A stretch of DNA of 64,000 bases from Bellilinea sp. (GCA_026003615.1 BPHQ01000001.1:124001-188000), one strand, 5' to 3'; positions 42,460 to 51,693 are shown, numbered from the stretch's first letter. The notes: generated by a model not told the origin, from the sequence alone. Translations and numbers: made by a program.

Positions 42460-44334
42460 ATGACCACCGAAAAGATCAGACAGCCCTATGGGTTTTGGCA
42501 CAGTATTATCGGTGCGCGGCGAATGGCTCAACGCAATCGTCTGGATGATGTTCAATTTGCAGGGGATGGTTTGGTTTGGCTGGAAAACCGCGGTAAGCAG
42601 GGTCAACTGGTCTATCAACCCGATCACGGTGCTCGTCGCGATGTGCTTTTCGAGTATTCGGCGCGAGGCGGAGTCGGTTATGGCGGCGGGGAATTCACCG
42701 GCAACGAACGCAGCCTGTTTTTCGTCCATCAGGGCCGCCAAATCATGCGCTACGATTTCGATACGGCGGTTGTCCGTGCTGTGACACCAGCCTGGGGTGC
42801 ATACAGCACACCTCTTTCCTCTCCGGATGGCCGCTGGCTGGTTTTCGTCCATGAGGATGGCGATCACGGGGCGCTGGGGTTGGTGGAGGCTGATGGCGGC
42901 TGGCCGATTCGTTTGGATCATTCTGCGGATTTCTACATGCAGCCGGTCTGGTCACCCGATGGGAATCGGTTGGCGTGGGTTGAATGGGAAAATCCGAACA
43001 TGCCTTGGGATGCAACCCGGCTGGTGCTGGCAAACCTTGGCGGAGAACCTCCGCATGTCGTTGAAAGATTTGTAGTTGCCGGCGGGAGGAGTGAGGGTGT
43101 TTTCACGCAGCCGTGTTTTTCACCCGATGGCCGGCAGTTGGCTTACCTTGCTGCACAGGGCGAGTGGGATGATCTGATGCTGTTCGATACAGAAAGCGGC
43201 GAAAGGCGCGTAGTCTACGCGGCGCGGGGGTATCACCTCAGCACGCCGGCATGGGTGCAGGGGCAGCGCTCACTGGCCTGGCTGCCGGATGGCAAACGGA
43301 TGCTGGTGATCCGCAACCACGCTGGTATGGCTGAGCTGTGTGAGGTAGATGTCGAAAGCGGTTCGGTGCGGGTGATCCCCACCGCACCCTTTACCTGGCT
43401 GCGCCAGTTAAGTGTACACCCGCACAGCGGCGAATTGGCTGTGCTGGCGTCCTCACCGCGCCTGGCTGAGCGTATTTTACGCTGGGAGGGAGCGCGCTGG
43501 CGGGAAATTGCCTGCACGGATGCCTGGCTGCTGCCGGAGGAGTGGTTTGCCGATCCGCAAGCGGTAGAATGTCGCCTGCCGGATGGTGAACGGATTTACG
43601 GCTGGTTTTATCCGCCGCAAAATCCAAAGGCCGAAGGGCAAGGTTTACCACCCTTCATCGTCCACGTCCATGGAGGTCCGACTTCCGCGGCTGTACTGGA
43701 CTTCCCGCGCGAAGCGGCTTATTTCACCAGCCGCGGCTACGCCTGGCTGGAAGTTAATCACCGTGGCAGCAGCGGTTACGGGCGTACTTACCAGCAGGCA
43801 TTAAACGGTAACTGGGGCGAAGCCGATGTGGCAGATACAGTCAACCTTGCGCGGTTTGTGGCTCGCCAGGGGCAGGCGGATGAGCAGCGGATGGTGGTAA
43901 TGGGTGGCAGCGCCGGCGGTTTTACCGTGCTGAACTGTTTGGTGCGCTACCCAGGCGTGTTCAAGGCTGGGATTGCGCTTTACCCGGTTGCCGATTTGAT
44001 TGCACTGGCGCGCGAAACACACCGCTTTGAGCGCTATTACACCGACCGGTTGATCGCACCATTCCCGGAAGCCGCGGCGCTCTACCGAAAGCGTTCACCG
44101 ATTGAACAGTTAAATCAGATGCGGGATGCATTGGCAATTTTTCAAGGTGAGGAGGACAAGGCCGTACCACCTGCCCAAAATCAGGCGTTGGTTGAACGCC
44201 TGCGCGGATTGGGCGTGCCGCACCTCTTCCGCCTGTATCCCGGTGAAGGGCATGGCTTTCGTGCGCCGGAGACGATTGAAGATTTCTACCAGCAAACCGA
44301 ACGCTTCTTGCAGGATTATGTGTTATTTGACTGA
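42460..44334 (+). CDS. S9-family prolyl oligopeptidase-like peptidase
   Basis: A 624-residue serine peptidase with an N-terminal beta-propeller (residues 30-370; repeats such as TPLSSPDGRWLVFVHEDG and QPCFSPDGRQLAYLA) and a C-terminal alpha/beta hydrolase. HGGPTSAA near residue 408, the nucleophile in GGSAGGFTVLN near 485, Asp in FQGEEDKAVPPAQN near 567 and His in GEGHGFRAPE near 600 form the catalytic set. No signal peptide, so cytosolic. ATG 42460 follows AGGAGGACAAGG. Processes oligopeptides. Confidence 0.93.
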   Translation: MTTEKIRQPYGFWHSIIGARRMAQRNRLDDVQFAGDGLVWLENRGKQGQLVYQPDHGARRDVLFEYSARGGVGYGGGEFTGNERSLFFVHQGRQIMRYDFDTAVVRAVTPAWGAYSTPLSSPDGRWLVFVHEDGDHGALGLVEADGGWPIRLDHSADFYMQPVWSPDGNRLAWVEWENPNMPWDATRLVLANLGGEPPHVVERFVVAGGRSEGVFTQPCFSPDGRQLAYLAAQGEWDDLMLFDTESGERRVVYAARGYHLSTPAWVQGQRSLAWLPDGKRMLVIRNHAGMAELCEVDVESGSVRVIPTAPFTWLRQLSVHPHSGELAVLASSPRLAERILRWEGARWREIACTDAWLLPEEWFADPQAVECRLPDGERIYGWFYPPQNPKAEGQGLPPFIVHVHGGPTSAAVLDFPREAAYFTSRGYAWLEVNHRGSSGYGRTYQQALNGNWGEADVADTVNLARFVARQGQADEQRMVVMGGSAGGFTVLNCLVRYPGVFKAGIALYPVADLIALARETHRFERYYTDRLIAPFPEAAALYRKRSPIEQLNQMRDALAIFQGEEDKAVPPAQNQALVERLRGLGVPHLFRLYPGEGHGFRAPETIEDFYQQTERFLQDYVLFD

Positions 44335-44345
44335 AAGCAATTTTG

Positions 44346-46076
44346 TTACTTCAATTGAGCCAAACGACCTTGAAGGTAGACCACCCCGTTTTCCAGCGGA
44401 ATGGTAATTTTCTCTTCCTCATGGCGCGCCTTGATTTCAAGTGTTCCATTTTCGATGGTGCGTTTGGAAACCGTGACGCGCAGGGGAATGCCGATCAGGT
44501 CGGCGTCGTTGAATTTGACTCCCGGACTTTCTTCACGGTCATCATAAAGCACCTCCAGACCAGCCGCCTGCCACTGCTCGTATAGCCTTTCGGCAGTCTG
44601 CCGGGCTGCTTCGCTTCCCTTGCCGCTGAGCAACACAAGATGAACCTGAAAGGGGGCAACTACGGGTGGTAACATGAGACCTTTGTCATCGTGGCAGGCT
44701 TCGGCAAGACAGCCAATCAGCCGCCCAACGCCAATGCCGTAGGAGCCCATTACTACCGGTTTAACCTGTCCATCTTCATCTTGAAAGGTGCAGCCCATTG
44801 CCTCGGAATAACCCGTACCAAGTTGGAAGATGTTGCCCACCTCAACACCTCGTTCAGCACGCAAGGGTGACCGACACTGGGGGCACGGATCGCCCTGTCG
44901 CGCAGCGGTGAGATCGGCAACCAGCGGGGTGGTGTAGTCTCTGCCAAAATTGACATTACGCAGGTGGTAATCTTCCTCGTTTGCTCCGGCAACGAGGTTT
45001 GGGGATTGGGGAATCAGGTCGTCCACCGCTACCAGCAGATCCTGAAGGCCGACCGGGGAAGCAAAGCCCGGCACCGCTCCGCTGGCACGGATTTCTTCTT
45101 CGGTTGCCGGACGCAGGTCAATTGCGCCGAGAAGGTTGGCCAGTTTGGTTTCGTTAAGTTCCATATCCCCGCGCACGATAGCCATCACCAGCCTGTTTTG
45201 GGACTGATCGTTTTCAAGGAGGGTGGCCGTCAGAAATACGGCTTTGGCTGTTCTCGATTCGGGGATGTTCAGGTAGCGCGCCAGTGACTCGATGGTGCGG
45301 GTTTGTGGAGTATGGACTTTCTCCAATGGCAGAGCCTCTTCCTGAGGTGGCTGCGGTTTGGCATAACGAGCCACCTGGCGGTTCGCAGCGTAACCGCAAG
45401 CATCGCATAGCATGAGAGTATCCTCCCCCAAGGGGTTGAGGTACATGAATTCATGTGAGCGTTTACCGCCCATCATGCCACTGTCGGATGCTACGGCGAT
45501 AACCGGCAGTCCAATACGCCGGAAGATACGCAGGTAAGCCTCGTAATGAGCCTGATACTGCTTTTCCAACCCTTCCCAGTCGGTATCCAGCGAGTATGAG
45601 TCTTTCATGATAAACTCACGGACGCGAATCAAACCGGCGCGTGGACGGGGGTCATCGCGAAACTTGGTTTGAATCTGGTAGATCAGGCGCGGGAGCTGAC
45701 GATGAGAGCGGATTTCGCGGCGCACCAGGTCGGCAACCGATTCCTCGTGAGTCATCGCCAGCACCAGGTCGCGATCGGCGCGATCTTTAAGGCGAGCCAT
45801 TTCAGCCCCAATGCGGTACCAGCGCCCGCTTTCTTTCCAAATCTCCGCCGGCAGCACCACCGGCAGGCTGACTTCCTGCCCGCCAATTGCCTGCATTTCC
45901 TCGCGCAGAATGCGCTCAATTTTGCGCTGAACACGCAGACCCAGCGGCAGTGCGGCAAAGATGCCGGCAGCAACCTGCCGAAAATAGCCGGCGCGCAACA
46001 GATAAGCATAACCGGGGGATTGAGCTTCAGCGGGTGTTTCCCTTAGAGTCTGACTGAAAAGTTGAGACATGCGCAT
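44346..46076 (-). CDS. proS: Prolyl-tRNA synthetase
   Basis: Charges tRNA-Pro; 576 residues, bacterial type with the editing insertion. Class II motif 2 QTKFRDDPRPRAGLIRVREF near residue 135 (20-residue landmark), EFIMKDSYSLD, the YbaK-like editing domain from about residue 255 (TIESLARYLNIPESRTAKAV with VMAIVRGDMELNETKL), motif 3 GSYGIGVGRLIG near residue 440, and the anticodon-binding C-terminus with YDDREESPGVKFNDADLIG. Located 20 bases behind the cation efflux gene. No T-box leader is seen. Confidence 0.96.
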   Translation of the reverse strand: MRMSQLFSQTLRETPAEAQSPGYAYLLRAGYFRQVAAGIFAALPLGLRVQRKIERILREEMQAIGGQEVSLPVVLPAEIWKESGRWYRIGAEMARLKDRADRDLVLAMTHEESVADLVRREIRSHRQLPRLIYQIQTKFRDDPRPRAGLIRVREFIMKDSYSLDTDWEGLEKQYQAHYEAYLRIFRRIGLPVIAVASDSGMMGGKRSHEFMYLNPLGEDTLMLCDACGYAANRQVARYAKPQPPQEEALPLEKVHTPQTRTIESLARYLNIPESRTAKAVFLTATLLENDQSQNRLVMAIVRGDMELNETKLANLLGAIDLRPATEEEIRASGAVPGFASPVGLQDLLVAVDDLIPQSPNLVAGANEEDYHLRNVNFGRDYTTPLVADLTAARQGDPCPQCRSPLRAERGVEVGNIFQLGTGYSEAMGCTFQDEDGQVKPVVMGSYGIGVGRLIGCLAEACHDDKGLMLPPVVAPFQVHLVLLSGKGSEAARQTAERLYEQWQAAGLEVLYDDREESPGVKFNDADLIGIPLRVTVSKRTIENGTLEIKARHEEEKITIPLENGVVYLQGRLAQLK

Positions 46077-46096
46077 GGGGGTAATCCTCTGCGGGG

Positions 46097-46993
46097 TTAT
46101 TCCCAGTCATCTGGTTCGAGATGAACATAGGCGCGGTCAATTTCGGGCATGGCTTCGAGCCGGGCGATGATTTCATCGGTGATGCGGTGCGATTCGGTCA
46201 GGGTGGTATTCCCGTCCACGTTGACATGCAAGTCGGCAATTAAGCGCGGGCCGGAGTAATCGGTCATCAGGTGATGGACGCGCAGAACGCCCGGCACGGA
46301 GGAGGCTTCCTGAATGATGCGCTGGCGCAATTCTTCCGGTGCGCCGCCGCCGGTGAGGAAGTTGAGGTTTTCGCGAGCTGCCAGGAAAGCAGCCCGAAAG
46401 ATCCAGATTGCCACGGCAAAACCGGCAATCGGGTCGGTGATGGGATGAATCAACCTGGAACCAAACGCTCCTACAAAGGCGGCGCTGGAGGTTAGCACAT
46501 CACTCAGATTGTCTTTGGCGGCGGTGTTGAGGGTTGGGCTGGTCAGTTTTTTGGCAGTATTGTGGATATAGAGATACATACCCACTTTAATGGCTGCGCT
46601 GAAAAGCAGGGCAATTGTCGGCAAGCCGGGTTCAATTGCCAGCCCGCCCTGTTGAAAACGAACAAAGGAGGCGCGCAATGCCTCATAACCGGCAAATGCC
46701 ATCGAAAATGAAATCAACGTGCCGACCAGCGGCTCGAAGCGACTGTGACCCTGCGGGTGGGAAAGATCCGGCGGACGCTGAGCCAGATACAGCCCCAGCA
46801 CCATCATGATGGAATACAACACATCCGAGATAGAGTTGGCGGCATCCGAGTAGAGGGCGACCGAACCGGAAAAGTAAGCCGCCAGGCTTTTCACGGCTGC
46901 GAGTAAGACGTTCCCGCTGATGGTGACCAGCAATGCAGAACGGTAGAGATGGTTTTCCACAGGTTGAGGGGTGTAATCACGAACCCAGCGCAT
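46097..46993 (-). CDS. Cation diffusion facilitator transporter
   Basis: A 298-residue divalent metal efflux protein with six helices. SGSVALYSDAANSISDVLYSI near residue 40 (helix II Asp; landmark SDAANSISD), HPQGHSRFEPL near residue 77, and AAKDNLSDVLTSSAAFVG near 158 (second DxxxD-like set) are the CDF metal sites. The C-terminal cytosolic domain has VHHLMTDYSGPRLIADLHVNV. Metal (Zn, Fe, Mn or Co) cannot be fixed by sequence. ATG 46993 has CGGAG before it. proS follows. Confidence 0.92.
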   Translation of the reverse strand: MRWVRDYTPQPVENHLYRSALLVTISGNVLLAAVKSLAAYFSGSVALYSDAANSISDVLYSIMMVLGLYLAQRPPDLSHPQGHSRFEPLVGTLISFSMAFAGYEALRASFVRFQQGGLAIEPGLPTIALLFSAAIKVGMYLYIHNTAKKLTSPTLNTAAKDNLSDVLTSSAAFVGAFGSRLIHPITDPIAGFAVAIWIFRAAFLAARENLNFLTGGGAPEELRQRIIQEASSVPGVLRVHHLMTDYSGPRLIADLHVNVDGNTTLTESHRITDEIIARLEAMPEIDRAYVHLEPDDWE

Positions 46994-47005
46994 TCGTACT
47001 CCGTA

Positions 47006-47065
47006 TTAAAAAGACCTCAAAGATGCTTTTGCCCCTGCCGGATATCCCGGCCTGCACCTTTGAGG
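47006..47065 (-). terminator. Intrinsic terminator after the ABC transporter operon
   Basis: On the minus strand CCTCAAAGGTGC pairs over 12 positions (one G-U) with GCATCTTTGAGG (47015-47026 and 47054-47065), followed by GTCTTTTT. The loop contains a smaller GCCGG/CCGGC stem. It lies 115 bases after the SBP gene and before the cation efflux gene, whose transcription it may limit. Confidence 0.8.
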
Positions 47066-47179
47066 CTGATGATCTAAATGCAGAAGGCTGCGTGCTCCGC
47101 CAGCAGAAGTTAGTTTACCATAAAATAGTCTGCACAAAAAATATCTTGTCGTGATAAATGTAACAAGAATGTCTTAAGA

Positions 47180-48178
47180 TTACTTCAACAGAGCCGTTGT
47201 AAACACCTTATCAACCTCCAGCGGAGGAATGATGCCTTGTTGCACCAGCATCTCGGCAAGGGCCGCCCACTGTTCTGTGGTTTGCCAGCCGTAGCCGTAT
47301 TGTTCGGTAAGCGGGCTTTTGGCGTCGCGCAGTTCAGTCTCCAGCATGTAGCGCATGTGCTGCGGATCGGCTTGCGGGCCGGTGTACTTCAGCACGATTT
47401 CCACCGCTTCATCGGGATATTGCTCGGCGTAGGAAATACCGTCGAGCGCGGCTTTAAGAAAGCGGCGCACGGCTTCTGGCTGTTCCTGCAGGATGGTTTC
47501 GCTGGTGACGTAGGTCAGGCCGAGGGTTGGTACACCGTAATCGGCAGCATCCCAAAGGGTCAGTTCGTAGCCCCACGAGCGAATCAGGTACGGTTCGTTG
47601 GATTTGAACAGCGGGTACACGTCCACCATGCCCTCGGTGAGAATGCGTGGGTCAAAACCGACATTGACCAGAGAGATCTTTTCCGCATCCGCGCCGGCGG
47701 CACTGAGCAGGGCAAACAGATCGGGTGGGGGTGTGCCTTTGTAGCCGACTGTACGCCCTTCCCAGTCTTTGGGAGTTTGAATGCCGGAGGAAGCCAGAGC
47801 TGCGTAAGCCTGCTGGCCGCGCTGGCCAATCAGGGCAATCGAGACCAGCGGCAGACCGGGATCGGCGCGGCGTTGGAGCAGGACGGCGGCATCCTGAGTA
47901 GTCACCTGAATCTTTCCGGCAGTGAGCAGTTGGAGATGCTCTCCCTGGCCGGCGGAATGCTCGATGGTGACATTCAATCCCTCGCGCTCAAAAAAACCTT
48001 TTTCTTTGGCAACATAGGCGCCCACAAAGGGTAAATTGGCTTGAGGTTTGTAGCCAGCCATGAAGGTCAGGGTAAGCGGTTCTGGGGTTGGTGTGACTTG
48101 CGGGGGCGCGGCAGTGACGCAAGCAGAAACCAGCAGAAGGAGAAGCAAGGAGAATGAAATGGAGCGTTGCATGTTCAC
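47180..48178 (-). CDS. NMT1/THI5/SsuA-type ABC substrate-binding lipoprotein
   Basis: A 332-residue exported binding protein. The signal is short, ending LLLVSACV (lipid Cys about 20). The mature domain has GYKPQANLPFVGAYVAKEKGFFEREGLNVTIEHSAG near residues 41-75 (landmark FVGAYVAKEKGFFEREGL), GEHLQLLTAGKIQVTTQDAA and YKGTPPPDL, the NMT1 (periplasmic type II) pattern seen for sulfonates, pyrimidine precursors of thiamine, or riboflavin. Ligand not decided by sequence. Starts three bases after the permease stop. Confidence 0.88.
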   Translation of the reverse strand: MNMQRSISFSLLLLLLVSACVTAAPPQVTPTPEPLTLTFMAGYKPQANLPFVGAYVAKEKGFFEREGLNVTIEHSAGQGEHLQLLTAGKIQVTTQDAAVLLQRRADPGLPLVSIALIGQRGQQAYAALASSGIQTPKDWEGRTVGYKGTPPPDLFALLSAAGADAEKISLVNVGFDPRILTEGMVDVYPLFKSNEPYLIRSWGYELTLWDAADYGVPTLGLTYVTSETILQEQPEAVRRFLKAALDGISYAEQYPDEAVEIVLKYTGPQADPQHMRYMLETELRDAKSPLTEQYGYGWQTTEQWAALAEMLVQQGIIPPLEVDKVFTTALLK

Positions 48179-48181
48179 CTC

Positions 48182-48946
48182 TCAGGGTTCGGGGTGGGAT
48201 TGCCAGAAGATGACCCGCCGTTCCAACCAGACGGTCAGGCGATAGAGCGCCATGCCGGCCGCGGCGAGGATAAAAATGGCGGCAAACAAAAAGGGCAGGT
48301 TGAGGTTGGTATAGGCCAGCCACATCACCCGCCCCAACCCGCCGGATGCACCGGTCCACTCGGCCACCACTGCGCCGATCAGTGCCAGAGGTGCGGAGAT
48401 TTTAAGGGCAGCAAACAGGTAGGGCAGCGCATTGGGTGCCCGCAGGTGACGAAATACTTCCCCGCGCGATGCGTGCCATGAGTGGAATAATTCCAGGTGG
48501 TGGCTGTCGGTCTTTTGCAGTCCGCTGAGGACGTTGACCAGAACAGGGAAAAAGGTCAGCAAGGCGGTGATGAGGATTTTGGGCAGGATACCAAATCCCA
48601 GCCAGATAGTCAACAAAGGAGCAATTGCCACCAGCGGGGTGGATTTGAGCAAGATTGCCAGCGTCATCACCCCCTCTTCCAGACCGGGGAGCAGGGTAAG
48701 CAAAGAGGCAATTAATATGCCCGCCAGAAGGCCAATCAGCAACCCGGCGAAGGCTTCACCAAGGGTTAGCACACTGGCCTGCACATACAGAGCTGGATGT
48801 TCGATCAACGTGTGGAGGATGCGGCTGGGGGCTGGTAAAAGATAGACCGGCACTCGCCAGATATGGACGGCCGTTTCCCAACCCAGCAGGAAAAGCAGCA
48901 CAATCAGCACAGCCATCTGACCGCCCCCCAGTTGCAACCGGTTCAT
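48182..48946 (-). CDS. ABC transporter permease (SsuC/ThiX/RibX type)
   Basis: A 254-residue permease with six helices starting at ATG 48946 (MNRLQLGGGQ). YLLPAPSRILHTL near residue 33 and ALKISAPLALIGAVVAEWTG near residue 195 (EAA-type loop FRHLRAPNALPYLFAALK before it) are typical of the BPD_transp_1 family. The ATG overlaps the TGA that would end the ATPase if frame were corrected (ATGA). As sequenced, the ATPase frame runs straight into this gene. Confidence 0.88.
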   Translation of the reverse strand: MNRLQLGGGQMAVLIVLLFLLGWETAVHIWRVPVYLLPAPSRILHTLIEHPALYVQASVLTLGEAFAGLLIGLLAGILIASLLTLLPGLEEGVMTLAILLKSTPLVAIAPLLTIWLGFGILPKILITALLTFFPVLVNVLSGLQKTDSHHLELFHSWHASRGEVFRHLRAPNALPYLFAALKISAPLALIGAVVAEWTGASGGLGRVMWLAYTNLNLPFLFAAIFILAAAGMALYRLTVWLERRVIFWQSHPEP

Positions 48947-49702
48947 GCGGCTACCTCCAATGCCTGATTGAGAGCAGCGCGTACCCGGCGCAGCAGATCT
49001 TGAAAGGCTGGCGTATCCTCTCGCGCGCGGATAGGGGAGGGAGATGCTCAAATCGGCGGTGATGCGACCGGGCGCGGGTGAGAGGACAATCACCCTCTCT
49101 GCCAGTCGGAGGGCTTCGTAGATGTTGTGGGTGACCCACAGCACCGTGGGATGAGCCGGCTGCCACAGGTCAACCAGCATTGCTGACAATTGTTCGCGGG
49201 TGATCTCATCTAATGCAGAAAAAGGTTCGTCCATGAGCCATAGCCGGGCATTTTGAATCAACAGGCGGGCGAGTGCCAACCGCTGTTGCATGCCGCCGGA
49301 AAGAGTAAAGGGGTAGGCGCGGGCAAAATTTTCCAACCCAACCCGCTCCAGGGCCTGTTGCACGCTTATTTGATGGTTGAGGCGGGTGGCCAGCAGTTTT
49401 CGCGCTAAGGATATGTTGCCTTCCACCGTCAACCACGGTAAGAGAGCAGGACTTTGTGCCAGCCAGGCGACCTGCCGGGCGGCGTTGGCTTCGGCGGGTG
49501 TTTTGCCATCCAATCGGATGTTTCCGCTGGTTGGCTGAAGGAGACCGGCGATCAGTCGCAGCAGGGTGGACTTACCGCAGCCGCTCGGCCCAATGACCGC
49601 CACAAATTGTCCGCTGGGGACCTGCAAGTCGAGATTGAGCAGGGCTGGGCGCGGTTGAGGGACAGTAAAGGTGTGGCTGAGAGAGGCAATTTCGACTTTC
49701 AT
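48943..49702 (-). CDS. ABC transporter ATPase, frameshifted near its 3' end
   Basis: The ATPase for the NMT1-type importer. Walker A GPSGCGKST near residue 38, Q-loop WLAQSPALLPWL, signature LSGGMQQRLALARLL near residue 135, and Walker B LWLMDEP near 157 are intact. After PRAR (about residue 225, positions 49018-49029) the frame is off by one base: the next frame reads DTPAFQDLLRRVRAALNQAL and ends in TGA at 48943, the expected tail. In the actual frame it continues through SLSRSAAPG into the permease, giving a 506-residue fusion. One extra base in a CG-rich run (gcgcgcgag) explains this. All catalytic motifs lie before the shift. Confidence 0.85.
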
Positions 49703-50868
49703 GATGAGATGATGCCCTCTCCTTTAAGCGAATGGGCGGTCAGCAGACCTTTCCAGCCTCGCAGGGTTTCGGGGATGATTTGAAAGACCTGTTGAATTTG
49801 CTCACTGGATGGTGCAAGGGTGGCTTCGCCAAGGTAGCGCTCGGAAAGGCGGCGCAGTAACTCGTTCAACTGAGGGTTATCTTGTCCCAGCGGTAGAGGA
49901 ATGGCCTTGCCGCGGGCAGAGACCCGGCGCAGGGGTGGCCACGGTTCGTCAATGGTCAGTGAGGCTTCGGGATTTTGAAGCAGGTATTCTGCCCACAGCG
50001 AACCTCGCCAGGCAATCAGGTAAAAGGCTTTACCGTCCCACTCCTGCCAGACCGGAATAACATGCGGTTTACCGTCCGGACGCAGGCAGGCCAGTCGTGC
50101 TGTCCATGGCCCTTGTAAAAATCGCCGGATTTCTTGCGGATTCAAAGGAGCCTCAGCAGTCAATTGGCCGGGTGGTTGAACCTGATAAGGGGTGTAGGTG
50201 GTGGCCCCTAATCGATAGGAGAGCCGGGCTGCCAGGGCGCGCAATTCAGGCAGGGTATGCTGAATGAGATCTTCTTCCTTCCAGCGGAACGATGGCGCGC
50301 TGAGCAGCAGGGCAGCCTGAGGGTGTATTCCATCCGCGCAGACCGGTAATGCCAATTCGATGGTCTCGCTGGATAATTGCATCGAATAACCATTTTGGAC
50401 GATGGAAGAAGACGGCGGAGATTGGAATAAATCCTCGGCTGGGTTGCGGGTTTGGATCACCTCGCCAATTGGATAGGCGCTGCGAACAGTATGATGGCTT
50501 TCGACTTGCGCCAGCGTCAATATACCCTGAGCCGCCGGTACGGTGATGAGCAGGGTTTCTGAAAGAGGATGGAGACGTGCTTCCTGATAGAAGGCATCCA
50601 TCAGGTTTTGGTGAAATTCACTGCTGGTTGTTCGCCAGGCGGTCAATCGCGGGCCGGCGCGGTAACGCCCTCTGCGTTCGCTTTGTTCGAGGTAGCCAGC
50701 GTTTTTGAGGGTGCGCAACAGTAAGAACAATGCCCCCCGTGAAATTCCTAAATGAGGCAAAATTTCCTGGGGGGTCAGTCCCTCAGGATGGTTTAGGAAC
50801 AACTCCACCAGTTTGAGGGTGCGTTCAGCGGTTGAAATGAGTGAGTCGTTTTGCATTTTATTGTTCAT
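49699..50868 (-). CDS. IclR-type regulator fused to a PNPOx-like FMN-binding domain
   Basis: A 389-residue protein with an N-terminal IclR winged helix (LISTAERTLKLVELFLNHPE, GISRGALFLLLRTLKNAGYL near residue 42), an IclR ligand domain (about 80-225, AQVESHHTVRSAYPIGE), and a C-terminal split-barrel domain of the pyridoxamine 5'-phosphate oxidase family (about 240-375: ARLACLRPDGKPHVIPVW, KAFYLIAWRGSLWAEYL, NPEASLTID). The fusion suggests a flavin or similar ligand reported to the promoter. It precedes the transporter genes with a four-base overlap, so it likely controls them. The ATG at 50868 lies inside the 36-bp palindrome. Confidence 0.85.
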   Translation of the reverse strand: MNNKMQNDSLISTAERTLKLVELFLNHPEGLTPQEILPHLGISRGALFLLLRTLKNAGYLEQSERRGRYRAGPRLTAWRTTSSEFHQNLMDAFYQEARLHPLSETLLITVPAAQGILTLAQVESHHTVRSAYPIGEVIQTRNPAEDLFQSPPSSSIVQNGYSMQLSSETIELALPVCADGIHPQAALLLSAPSFRWKEEDLIQHTLPELRALAARLSYRLGATTYTPYQVQPPGQLTAEAPLNPQEIRRFLQGPWTARLACLRPDGKPHVIPVWQEWDGKAFYLIAWRGSLWAEYLLQNPEASLTIDEPWPPLRRVSARGKAIPLPLGQDNPQLNELLRRLSERYLGEATLAPSSEQIQQVFQIIPETLRGWKGLLTAHSLKGEGIISS

Positions 50869-50898
50869 AAAATTATACTTAAGTATAATTTTATGAAC
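50863..50898. promoter_or_regulatory. 36-bp perfect palindrome at the IclR-type gene start
   Basis: The half-site GTTCATAAAATTATACTT (50863-50880) is followed directly by its exact complement (50881-50898). It covers the start codon of the IclR-type regulator (50866-50868) and contains TATAAT on both strands. This is the expected form of an autoregulatory operator lying between divergent genes (the plus-strand DsbA-like gene starts at 50992). Confidence 0.8.
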
Positions 50899-50991
50899 CT
50901 TTATAAAAATGTCAATGGTCTTTGGGTAAGAAAACCAGACCTGCCAGCTTCTTAAAGATAAACCTGGATTTTGTATTACGGAGGAATTCCC

Positions 50992-51633
50992 ATGCCATTC
51001 CGATTACAGGCTATCTTCAAAAATCGGCCAACGGTTTTCGTAGTGATGTTGATCATTGCTTTGTTGGGGCTGGTTCTCCTGTTGCCAAAACCAAACTATC
51101 CCGAAGTGGCTGAGCAGCGACTGTTGGCGGATCCGTATTTGGGCAACCCGGATGCGCCAATTGTCTTGATCGAATATGGGGATTACGCCTGCGACGTTTG
51201 CCGTTTATGGCATCGCGCTCAGGTGCGCGAGGGGATTTTACAGCGTTTCCCCGATCAGGTGGTATTTATTTGGCGGGATAATGCCAGACGCAGTACGGCT
51301 TCCATCAAGGCTGCTGAGGCTGGTCAGTGTGCCTTCAACCAGGGGCGATTTTGGGAGTATAACGCCTTGTTGTTCGAGCAAGATTTGGGGTTGGGGGTAG
51401 AAGCATTGAAAGATTATGCTTCTCGGTTGGGTTTGGATATGCCGACTTTCAATCAATGTCTGGAAGAAAGTCAAATGCGGCGCAAAGTGGAGTTTGACAT
51501 GCGGCGGGCGGGTGAAAATGGATTTAGTGTTACGCCGGCATTCTGGTTGAACGGCGAAAGAATCTTCGGCCCGCCTTCACTGGATTATTTGAGCGAAATT
51601 ATTGAAAGGCAAATGGCCAGCCTCTTGCCTTAA
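50992..51633 (+). CDS. DsbA-like thiol-disulfide oxidoreductase, membrane-anchored
   Basis: A 213-residue protein with one N-terminal signal anchor (about residues 17-36, VFVVMLIIALLGLVLLLPK) and an outside thioredoxin/DsbA-fold domain. NPDAPIVLIEYGDYACDVC near residue 55 carries the CDVC active site; FSVTPAFWLNG near 178 holds the cis-Pro. Fits the DsbA/Thioredoxin_4 group that oxidises or isomerises exported proteins. ATG 50992 follows TACGGAGGAATTCCC, and is preferred over 50971. Confidence 0.9.
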   Translation: MPFRLQAIFKNRPTVFVVMLIIALLGLVLLLPKPNYPEVAEQRLLADPYLGNPDAPIVLIEYGDYACDVCRLWHRAQVREGILQRFPDQVVFIWRDNARRSTASIKAAEAGQCAFNQGRFWEYNALLFEQDLGLGVEALKDYASRLGLDMPTFNQCLEESQMRRKVEFDMRRAGENGFSVTPAFWLNGERIFGPPSLDYLSEIIERQMASLLP

Positions 51634-51693
51634 AATTGGTCGTTAGCAGACAATTTGTATGACAATTATCCATCCCTGTAATTACAAGTGTTA

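Noticed and set aside
47006-47065. Metal riboswitch (NiCo or Mn type) before the cation efflux gene
   Set aside because: The structure is one long stem followed by a U tract, with no four-way junction or conserved riboswitch core; it fits a terminator of the upstream operon.
48182-49702. A genuine ATPase-permease fusion protein
   Set aside because: The out-of-frame tail DTPAFQDLLRRVRAALNQAL and the ATGA overlap with the permease start show that the ancestral state was two genes.
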